Assembly (NCBI GenBank): GCA_030040755.1
Contig: JASHTC010000203.1
Coordinates: 1 to 5,001 of the forward strand
Length of the DNA: 5,001 bases
DNA from: Thermoplasmata archaeon
Lineage (GTDB): Archaea > Thermoplasmatota > Thermoplasmata > Lutacidiplasmatales > UBA184
Direction of reading: 5' to 3'
The translations under genes were made by a program, and so were the position numbers. Positions 1 through 5,001 of this stretch are shown in pieces. A model generated the notes under the pieces. It worked only from the letters and a program-made list of their open reading frames with translations. It was not told the DNA's origin and made no database searches. Position 1 is the first letter of the stretch, and each line of letters opens with the position of its first letter.

Positions 1-2598
1 CTCTACCTGAGCCACAAGTGGGTCGTCCGAATTCCTCGCCCGGTACAGCAGAAGCTCGCCCCGGGCATTCCCCTGATCACCGGCCAGCGCGTCATCGACT
101 CGTTCTTCGGGGTAGCCAAGGGAGGGACGGCGTGCGTCCCCGGACCCTTCGGGGCCGGGAAGTGCGTGGTGGGCGACACTCCCGTTCTTCTCGGGGATGG
201 GACCATCGTACCGGTCGCCGAGCTCTACCGGGATGCTCAACGTACGGGCGCGGTCCGCGTCGACGGCTCCGACGAGTGGGTCACGCTCCGCTCCCCTATC
301 GAACTCGTCTCCCTCGTGGGGAACCGGCTGGTCAAGAGCACGACGACCACGCTCTACCACGGCAAGAGCGATTCCCTCGTCTCGGTTCGGACCCGAAGTG
401 GTCGCCGGGTGCGCGTTACTCCCGTGCACCGCCTCTTCACGTTCGGCCCGGATGGCACGCTGAAGGAGAAGATGGCCCGAGAGCTTCAGCCGGGCGACTA
501 CGTCGCGTCGGTGCGCCGCCTCCCGGCCCCCGAGCGCGACCGGGAGCTCCACCTCGAACTGAGGCCGCTGAAGCGCCGCGGGAAGGCCATCCGTGTTCCG
601 GACCAGATGTCCCCCCTCTTGGCGGAGTTTGTCGGCCTGTACGTGGCGGAGGGGTACATTCGCGGACCCGGAACCGTCGTGTTCACCAACTCCGAAGAGT
701 CGATGCGGACCGCCTTCTTCTCCCTCGCGAAGGTTCTGTTCAACCTGGACGGGAAGCTCGAGCTCCAGGACGGCAAGACCCCGAACGTTCTGCTCATGAG
801 CAAGCAGTTGGTCGAGCTGCTCGACCTCCTCGGCTGTGGGCGGGGCTCCAGACACAAACGGATCCCGGCCTCGGTCCTGGCCTCGAGCAATGCCACACTC
901 GGGGCGTTCCTGCGCGCCTACTATCTCGGGGACGGCGGCTTCCACGAGGGAGAAATCGAGTTCTGCACCGCCAGCCCGGACCTTCAGACCGACCTTGCCT
1001 ACGCGCTCTCCCGGTTCGGGGTCGTCTGCACGCTCGGCCGGCGAACGGTCGACGGAACCGACTATCGCCGGGTCTTCGTCCGCGGCCTTTCCAACCTAAC
1101 GAGGCTGTTCGAAGCACTCCGTGACCCGAGGTCGCCGAAGGCCGCGGCGATCCAGCGCTACGTGGATTCCAAGAGGTCGACCTACACCTCGACGGACGTC
1201 GTTCCGCTGAGCCGCGATGTGATCGAGCGGATCTACCGCGCTCACCCCGATTACTCGGCCTTGGTCGACGAGGGCATCGAGATCCACAACTACCTCGGCA
1301 ATGGCGAACGCATGAGCGCCTCCACGTTCCACCGGTTCCTCGGGGTTCAAGGAGGGCGAGCGCCCCTCAGCGCCGCCGAGCCCGGGGCCGTCCGCCTCGA
1401 TGCGCTGCTCGACTGGCTCTACTGCGACGAGGTCGTGGAGGTCCACGCGGAGAAGGACGGGCCCTTCGACGTCTATGATGTGGTCGTTCCGGAGTTTGGC
1501 AGCAACTTCGTCGGGGGTTTCGGAGGGATCCTCCTCCACAACACCGTCATCCAGCAGCAGCTGGCGAAGTGGGCCGACTCGGACATCGTGGTCTACGTCG
1601 GCTGCGGCGAGCGCGGGAACGAGATGACGGAAATGCTGACGCTCTTCCCGACCCTCGTCGACGCGAAGTCCAAGCGCCCGCTGATGGAGCGGACGGTGAT
1701 GATCGCCAACACCTCCAACATGCCGGTCGCCGCGCGCGAAGCGAGCGTCTACACCGGGATCACGATCGCGGAGTACTACCGGGACATGGGCTATGACGTC
1801 GCGCTCATGGCCGACTCGACGAGCCGCTGGGCCGAGGCGATGCGGGAAATCTCGGGCCGGCTCGAGGAGATGCCGGGCGAGGAGGGGTACCCGGCCTACC
1901 TCGGCCGCCGGGTCGCTGAATTCTACGAGCGCGCCGGTCGGGTCGTCACGCTCTCTCCCGACGGACGCAACGGCTCGGTCACGGTCGTCGGCGCGGTCTC
2001 GCCCCCGGGGGGCGACACCTCGGAACCGGTGAGCCAGAACACGTTGCGCGTCACCCGGGTCTTCTGGGCGCTCGACGCCTCGCTGGCCTCCCGTCGCCAT
2101 TTCCCGTCGGTCAACTGGCTGCAGAGCTACTCGCTCTACATCAACGACCTCGAGCCCTGGTTCCGCACCAACCTCTCCAAGGACTTCGTCCCCCTCCGGC
2201 AGAAAGCCCTCGAGCTGCTGCAGAAGGAGGCGGAACTCCAGGAGATCGTGCAGCTCGTGGGCGTGGACGCGCTGCCCGAGCGCGAGAAGGCCATCCTCGA
2301 CGCCGCGCGGATGATCCGCGAGGACTACCTCCAGCAGAGCGCCTACGACGACGTCGACACCTACACCTCGATCCAGAAGCAGTACCGCATGCTCCGGGCG
2401 ATCCTCTCGTTCGCGGACCGCGAGCAGGAGGCCATCGGCAAGGGCGCGACGGTCGCCCAGCTCCAGAAGCTCCCGGTGCGGACCAAGCTCTCGCGCATGA
2501 AGTGGATCCCCGAGACGGAGCTCGAGAACCAGTTCAACCAGCTGGAGCTCGAAATGGGCCAGGCGGTCGGCGCGGTCACGGCCGGCGGAGGGAGCTGA
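1..2598 (+). CDS. atpA: A-type ATP synthase catalytic subunit A, intein-containing precursor (5' partial)
   Basis: This is the catalytic subunit of the A1 head; it hydrolyses or makes ATP at the A/B interfaces. The frame is open from base 1, so the true start lies upstream. Visible are 54 N-extein codons, 460 intein codons and 351 C-extein codons. The spliced 405 residues are about two thirds of a usual A subunit of roughly 580-590, so about 180 N-terminal residues are missing. N-extein motifs are PLITGQRVIDSFF and the Walker A GPFGAGK, completed by Thr at 1543. The C-extein has YVGCGERGNEM (catalytic Glu codon 1609-1611), Walker B VALMAD at 1798-1815 followed by STSRWAEA, PPGGD at 2002-2016, and the C-terminal helical domain with LLQKEAELQEIV and REDYLQQ. 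The end, MKWIPETELE, is also typical. The TGA lies 2 nt before atpB. The identification is very secure. A high-GC bacterial A/V-type enzyme is the only alternative reading. Confidence 0.97.
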   Translation, partial: LYLSHKWVVRIPRPVQQKLAPGIPLITGQRVIDSFFGVAKGGTACVPGPFGAGKCVVGDTPVLLGDGTIVPVAELYRDAQRTGAVRVDGSDEWVTLRSPIELVSLVGNRLVKSTTTTLYHGKSDSLVSVRTRSGRRVRVTPVHRLFTFGPDGTLKEKMARELQPGDYVASVRRLPAPERDRELHLELRPLKRRGKAIRVPDQMSPLLAEFVGLYVAEGYIRGPGTVVFTNSEESMRTAFFSLAKVLFNLDGKLELQDGKTPNVLLMSKQLVELLDLLGCGRGSRHKRIPASVLASSNATLGAFLRAYYLGDGGFHEGEIEFCTASPDLQTDLAYALSRFGVVCTLGRRTVDGTDYRRVFVRGLSNLTRLFEALRDPRSPKAAAIQRYVDSKRSTYTSTDVVPLSRDVIERIYRAHPDYSALVDEGIEIHNYLGNGERMSASTFHRFLGVQGGRAPLSAAEPGAVRLDALLDWLYCDEVVEVHAEKDGPFDVYDVVVPEFGSNFVGGFGGILLHNTVIQQQLAKWADSDIVVYVGCGERGNEMTEMLTLFPTLVDAKSKRPLMERTVMIANTSNMPVAAREASVYTGITIAEYYRDMGYDVALMADSTSRWAEAMREISGRLEEMPGEEGYPAYLGRRVAEFYERAGRVVTLSPDGRNGSVTVVGAVSPPGGDTSEPVSQNTLRVTRVFWALDASLASRRHFPSVNWLQSYSLYINDLEPWFRTNLSKDFVPLRQKALELLQKEAELQEIVQLVGVDALPEREKAILDAARMIREDYLQQSAYDDVDTYTSIQKQYRMLRAILSFADREQEAIGKGATVAQLQKLPVRTKLSRMKWIPETELENQFNQLELEMGQAVGAVTAGGGS
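163..1542 (+). mobile_element. In-frame class 1 intein with LAGLIDADG endonuclease, inserted in the atpA P-loop (VMA-b site)
   Basis: This 460-residue protein intron excises itself from the A-subunit precursor and ligates GPFGAGK to TVIQQQLAKW. The borders are seen directly: the P-loop reads GPFGAGK, then Cys1, and the intein ends HN just before Thr. Block A is CVVGDTPVLLGDGT (1-14). Block B has T86-P-V-H89. Endonuclease motifs follow at 156-164 and 249-258. Block F is VYDVVVP, with Asp439 at the conserved F:4 position. Block G ends in L458-H459-N460. Cys1, the block B Thr/His pair, the penultimate His, the terminal Asn and the +1 Thr are all present, so splicing should work. The usual block F His appears to be Ser447. 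The insertion point is the one used by Pyrococcus and Thermoplasma VMA inteins. The yeast VMA site, before CGERGNE, is uninterrupted here. Codons ending in A/T are about three times as common as in the C-extein. Confidence 0.97.
595..1140 (+). other. LAGLIDADG (DOD-type) homing endonuclease domain inside the intein
   Basis: This part of the intein should cut intein-less atpA alleles at the insertion site, so that repair copies the intein in. Two dodecapeptide motifs are visible: FVGLYVAEG at intein residues 156-164 (nt 628-654) and FLRAYYLGDG at 249-258 (nt 907-936). They are 94 residues apart between the acidic residues, which fits a monomeric two-motif enzyme. The metal-binding acids are E163 and D257, both present. 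A block D-like KRIP sits at 232-235, just before the second motif. No stop or frameshift interrupts the domain. This suggests an endonuclease that is still active or only recently retired. Domain edges are approximate. Residues from about 325 to 425 between this domain and block F are of uncertain function. Confidence 0.88.
2587..2592 (+). promoter_or_regulatory. Shine-Dalgarno of atpB, inside the 3' end of atpA
   Basis: GGAGGG lies 8 nt before the ATG at 2601 and overlaps the last codons of atpA. It supports 2601 over the in-frame upstream ATG at 2502, which would add 33 unlike-family residues and overlap atpA by about 97 nt. The arrangement suggests coupled translation of A and B. Confidence 0.75.
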
Positions 2599-2600
2599 CG

Positions 2601-4028
2601 ATGGCCGCGAAGGGAGCCGCGGCGGCGAAGGCCGTACCCGACGTCCCGGTCGACTACCGAACGGTCGACCGCGTCTCGGGCCCGCTCCTGTTCGTCAAGG
2701 ACGTGGCGAACGCGGCCTACGGCGAGATCGTCGAGATCGCCCTCCCCAGCGGGGAGCGGCGCCAGGGCCAGGTGCTCGACTCGCGCAAGGGCCTCGCGAT
2801 CGTCCAGGTGTTCGGCCCCACGATGGGGATGAACATCGAGGAGACGAGCGTCAAGTTCCTGGGCGAGGTCGCGACCCTCCCCGTCTCCGACGAGCTCCTC
2901 GGGCGGGTCTTCACCGGCCTCGGGGAGCCGCGCGACGGCGGCCCGAAGGTCGTCAGCGAGACGCGGCTCGAGATCGTCGGGAACGCGATGAACCCGTACT
3001 CGCGCGAGGAGCCGAGCGAGTTCATCCAGACGGGGATCTCGACGATCGACGCGATGAACACCCTCGTGCGGGGCCAGAAGCTGCCGATCTTCTCGGGCGC
3101 GGGCCTTCCCCACAACCAGATCGCGGCCCAGATCGTCCGCCAGGCCAAGCTCCGCAACTCCACCGAAGGGTTCGCGGTCGTCTTCGCGGCGATGGGGATC
3201 ACGAGCGAGGAGGCGAACTTCTTCCTCAAGGAGTTCGAGTCGACCGGGGCGCTCGAGCGGGCGGTCGTCTTCCTGAACCTCTCCTCCGACCCGTCGATGG
3301 AGCGGGTCGTGACGCCCCGGATGGCGCTGACCGCCGCCGAGTTCCTCGCCTACGAGCGCGACCTCCACGTGCTGGTGGTGCTCACGGACATGACCAACTA
3401 CTGCGAGGCTCTCCGGGAGATCTCCGCGGCCCGGGACGAGGTGCCCGGACGGCGAGGGTACCCCGGGTACATGTACACCGACCTCGCGACCATCTACGAG
3501 CGGGCCGGCAAGATCCACGGCCGCAAGGGCTCGATCACCCAGCTCCCCATCCTGACGATGCCCGCCGACGACGTCACGCACCCGATCGCCGACCTGACCG
3601 GCTACATCACCGAGGGGCAGATCTACGTCAGCCGCGAACTCCAGCGGCGGGGCGTCTACCCGCCGATCGACGTGCTGCCGTCGCTCTCGCGACTGATGAA
3701 CCAGGGGATCGGCAAGACCCGGACCCGGGAGGACCACCGCGGCGTCGCGGACCAGTTGTTCGCGACCTACGCGACCGGCAAGGACCAGCGCGCGCTCTCC
3801 GCGATCGTCGGGGAGGAGTCGCTCAGCGCGGTCGACCGGCTCTACCTCAAGGCGGCGGACCGGTTCGAGACCGAGTTCACCAACCAGCGGGTGGACGAGG
3901 ACCGGTCGATCGACCAGAGCCTCACCATCGGCTGGGAGATCCTCTCCGACCTCCCCGACTCCGAGCTCAAGCGCATCAAGCCCGAGTTCATCGAGAAGTA
4001 CCGCCCCCGGAAGAGCGCTGCGGTGTAG
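2601..4028 (+). CDS. atpB: A-type ATP synthase non-catalytic subunit B
   Basis: This 475-residue protein alternates with A in the A3B3 head and contributes to the catalytic interface. The N-terminal beta-barrel starts near YRTVDRVSGPLLFV (19-32), after a short Ala/Lys-rich leader. FIQTGISTIDAMNTLVRGQK (141-160) and SGAGLPHN (165-172) mark the nucleotide fold. SGAGLPHN sits where a P-loop would be and lacks the GKT, as expected for a B subunit. The ATPase alpha/beta signature PPIDVLPSLS is at 354-363. It is followed by R364, the position of the arginine finger that reaches into the A-subunit site. NQGIGKTRTREDHRGVADQL (367-386) is strongly conserved in archaeal B subunits. Length is normal for the family. 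The start is fixed by a good ribosome-binding site and by the family N-terminus. It is 2 nt from atpA and 20 nt from atpD, in one operon. No defects are seen. Confidence 0.97.
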   Translation: MAAKGAAAAKAVPDVPVDYRTVDRVSGPLLFVKDVANAAYGEIVEIALPSGERRQGQVLDSRKGLAIVQVFGPTMGMNIEETSVKFLGEVATLPVSDELLGRVFTGLGEPRDGGPKVVSETRLEIVGNAMNPYSREEPSEFIQTGISTIDAMNTLVRGQKLPIFSGAGLPHNQIAAQIVRQAKLRNSTEGFAVVFAAMGITSEEANFFLKEFESTGALERAVVFLNLSSDPSMERVVTPRMALTAAEFLAYERDLHVLVVLTDMTNYCEALREISAARDEVPGRRGYPGYMYTDLATIYERAGKIHGRKGSITQLPILTMPADDVTHPIADLTGYITEGQIYVSRELQRRGVYPPIDVLPSLSRLMNQGIGKTRTREDHRGVADQLFATYATGKDQRALSAIVGEESLSAVDRLYLKAADRFETEFTNQRVDEDRSIDQSLTIGWEILSDLPDSELKRIKPEFIEKYRPRKSAAV

Positions 4029-4035
4029 GACCGGG

Positions 4036-4043
4036 GGAGGAGG
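4036..4043 (+). promoter_or_regulatory. Strong Shine-Dalgarno of atpD
   Basis: GGAGGAGG lies 5 nt before the GTG at 4049, within the 20-nt gap between atpB and atpD. This strong site compensates for a GTG start and decides the start codon. Confidence 0.8.
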
Positions 4044-4048
4044 ACGAC

Positions 4049-4693
4049 GTGCCGGCCGAAACGATCCGTCCGACCCGCCTCGAGCTGTTGCGGACCCGCC
4101 GCCGGATCGTGGTCGCACGCAAGGGCCTGAACCTGCTCAAGCTCAAGCGCACCGCGCTGATCGTCGAGTTCTTCTCGATCTCGAAGGAGGCGATGAAGCT
4201 GCGCGGCGACCTCCGGGCGCGGATCGCCCGGGGGTACGAGTCCATCCGGATGGCCGAGATGATGGAGGGGCCGACGCGGCTCGAGAACATCTCGATGCTG
4301 CTGCCGGATGTCCTCCCGGTCCAGGTCGCGACCAAGAACGTGATGGGCGTGCGGACCCCCCGGGTCGACCGGGGGGATTACCGCCCCGTCGCGGCGCCGG
4401 CGCTCCTCGACCTTCCGACCTCCGTCAACGAGTCGATCCACCACTTCCAGGGGATCTACTCGGTCGTCCTCGACATCGCCGAGAAGGAGAACGCGCTGCG
4501 CCGCCTGCTCAAGGAGATCGAGAAGACCAAGCGGCGGGCCAGCGCGATCGAGAACGTCCTGATCCCCCGCCTCCAGGGCACGGTGCGGTACATCAAGTTC
4601 CGATTCGACGAGATGGAGCGGGACTCGTTCAGCATGCTGAAGGTCGTCAAGCGGAAGATGGAGGCCGCGGAGGCCGATGCAGCCGCCGCCTAG
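4049..4693 (+). CDS. atpD: A-type ATP synthase central-stalk subunit D
   Basis: Subunit D is the rotor shaft: two long antiparallel helices inside the A3B3 head that pass torque to the membrane ring through subunits F and C. The 214-residue product begins with RPTRLELLRTRRRIVVARKG (7-26), the usual first helix, and continues with LLKLKRTALIVEFF. The C-terminal helix carries the family signature TKRRASAIENVLIPRL (160-175), followed by YIKFRFDEMERDSFSMLKVVK. Length is typical (about 200-220). The GTG start is chosen for the strong ribosome-binding site 5 nt upstream and because the conserved N-terminus follows at once. The last residues are Ala-rich and poorly conserved. The final 17 nt overlap the next reading frame. 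The product is soluble and cytoplasmic, bound to the complex. Confidence 0.96.
   Translation: MPAETIRPTRLELLRTRRRIVVARKGLNLLKLKRTALIVEFFSISKEAMKLRGDLRARIARGYESIRMAEMMEGPTRLENISMLLPDVLPVQVATKNVMGVRTPRVDRGDYRPVAAPALLDLPTSVNESIHHFQGIYSVVLDIAEKENALRRLLKEIEKTKRRASAIENVLIPRLQGTVRYIKFRFDEMERDSFSMLKVVKRKMEAAEADAAAA
4669..4673 (+). promoter_or_regulatory. Possible ribosome-binding site of the small membrane-peptide gene
   Basis: GGAGG lies 3 nt before the ATG at 4677, inside the end of atpD. The spacing is short. A second GGAGG at 4660-4664 is 12 nt away, which is rather far. The support for this start is therefore modest. Confidence 0.35.
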
Positions 4694-4808
4694 CGCGAAC
4701 TCCGCCGTGCGCCGGTTCCGTCTCGTGCGGAACCTCTCGCTCGCCGTCAAGGTCGCCGCCCTGGTCGGACTGCTTCTCTTCGTCGTGGTCTACTACGGGG
4801 GCCGGTAG
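4677..4808 (+). CDS. Unrecognised 43-residue single-span membrane peptide between atpD and the H-like gene
   Basis: I do not recognise this family. The frame encodes MQPPPSANSA, then a basic stretch with R12, R13, R15 and R18, then a hydrophobic segment from about L20 to Y40 (K25 near its start, core AALVGLLLFVVVYY), and ends GGR. Positive charges before the span predict the N-terminus in the cytoplasm and the C-terminus outside. The gene overlaps atpD by 17 nt, and its TAG shares its G with the GTG of the next gene, so it looks translationally coupled within the operon. GTG at 4707 is a possible later start that would give 33 residues and remove the overlap, but it has no good ribosome-binding site. 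Position suggests a small accessory or assembly peptide of the membrane (Ao) sector, which is inference only. It is too short for a c-ring subunit, which needs at least two spans and an ion-binding Glu. Confidence 0.65.
   Translation: MQPPPSANSAVRRFRLVRNLSLAVKVAALVGLLLFVVVYYGGR
4797..4801 (+). promoter_or_regulatory. Weak ribosome-binding site candidate for the H-like gene
   Basis: GGGGG lies 6 nt before the GTG at 4808. The match to a Shine-Dalgarno is poor. The stop/start overlap TAGTG suggests re-initiation by the ribosome finishing the membrane peptide. Confidence 0.3.
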
Positions 4809-5001
4809 TGTCCGCCGGCCCGAGCCCCCCCGCCGCGAACTTGGGGTCGATCGACGCGCTGAAGCGCGTCAAGGCGACCGAGACCGACTGGGAGCTCCAG
4901 CTCCGGGCCGCGCGGGGCAGCGCGGAGGAGACGCTCGCGCGCCTGCGGACCGAGAGCGAGGCGGCGGTCCGGGCCGCCCAGGCGGCCGCGGACGACGAGC
5001 G
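4808..5001 (+). CDS. atpH: A-type ATP synthase peripheral-stalk subunit H-like coiled-coil protein (3' partial)
   Basis: 64 codons plus 2 nt are visible and the frame runs off the window. The product begins MSAGPSPPAANLG, then SIDALKRVKATETDWELQLR. The S-x-DALKRVK-x-x-E start is how archaeal AhaH/AtpH proteins begin (they are about 100-110 residues). The rest is rich in Ala, Glu and Arg with no Pro, and reads as one continuous helix suited to a right- or left-handed coiled coil. Subunit H pairs with subunit E to form the peripheral stalk, which holds the head against rotation. The GTG at 4808 overlaps the previous TAG by one base. An in-frame TTG at 4841 is a less likely start. The Pro/Ala-rich leader of about 12 residues is unlike typical family members and could mean the start is later. 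The call rests on the short N-terminal motif and the operon context. Confidence 0.8.
   Translation, partial: MSAGPSPPAANLGSIDALKRVKATETDWELQLRAARGSAEETLARLRTESEAAVRAAQAAADDE

Noticed and set aside
18..1124. Long + strand open frame in frame 3 across the intein
   Set aside because: It is a shadow of atpA caused by high GC. It is Arg/Pro-rich and low in complexity, with no recognisable motif, while the frame 1 product matches known families throughout.
1603..1605. A second intein at the yeast-type VMA site before CGERGNE
   Set aside because: The sequence YVGCGERGNEM is continuous here, so only the P-loop site is occupied.
1096..2100. 334-codon minus-strand open frame opposite the intein and atpA
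   Set aside because: It shows the same GC-driven antisense pattern and runs through the intein/extein border, which a real gene would be unlikely to do.
166..2598. The GTG at 166 as the start of an 810-residue protein
   Set aside because: It is the second codon of the intein. The frame is open to base 1 and the upstream residues are the conserved AtpA sequence ending in the P-loop, so this is an internal Val.
2361..4118. 585-codon minus-strand open frame opposite atpB
   Set aside because: It is an antisense shadow of a GC-rich gene. It is biased to Arg, Asp, Leu and Val as expected from the complement of atpB and has no motif or ribosome-binding site of note.
4356..4376. Inverted repeat CCCCCC, 9 nt, GGGGGG with a GGTCGACC core, as a possible terminator or hairpin
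   Set aside because: It lies inside atpD, encodes the RTPRVDRGD stretch, has no following T-run, and is explained by GC-rich codon choice.
3842..4750. 302-codon minus-strand open frame opposite atpB and atpD
   Set aside because: It is an antisense shadow spanning two confidently identified genes, with biased composition and no family resemblance.
4677..4808. The small membrane frame as the rotor-ring subunit K (c)
   Set aside because: It has one span only, 43 residues, and no Glu or Asp in the span to bind the coupling ion.

Overview
The window is a slice of a rotary A-type (archaeal/vacuolar-type) ATP synthase operon, read entirely on the + strand. GC content is high, codons end overwhelmingly in G or C, and genes are packed with 2-20 nt gaps or short overlaps. 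The A, B and D subunits read as archaeal forms, and a subunit-H-like gene is present, so the source is most likely a high-GC euryarchaeal-type archaeon. A Thermoplasmata-like lineage is plausible, because Thermoplasma carries an intein at the same atpA site, but this is a guess. Some bacteria with A/V-type ATPases are not excluded.

Layout: (1) 1-2598, atpA, the catalytic A subunit, with its 5' end outside the window. Its Walker A loop is split after Lys by an in-frame 460-residue intein (163-1542) carrying a LAGLIDADG homing endonuclease with both acidic catalytic residues present. Excising the intein restores GPFGAGKT. (2) 2601-4028, atpB, the non-catalytic B subunit. (3) 4049-4693, atpD, the central-stalk D subunit, with a GTG start. 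(4) 4677-4808, a 43-codon gene for a basic, single-span membrane peptide overlapping the end of atpD. (5) 4808-5001 and onward, the start of a coiled-coil peripheral-stalk subunit H-like gene, whose GTG overlaps the preceding stop codon.

A and B form the A3B3 head, D is the rotor shaft inside it, and H pairs with subunit E in the peripheral stalk. Because the intein interrupts the nucleotide-binding loop, no A subunit can work until splicing is complete. Clear Shine-Dalgarno sequences precede atpB and atpD. No promoter, terminator, RNA gene or CRISPR array was seen, and there is no intergenic gap above 20 nt.

The most interesting points are the full-length P-loop intein, a compositional asymmetry around it that may be a homing footprint, the unrecognised membrane peptide, and an H-like gene downstream of D. 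I see no wholly undescribed system here.
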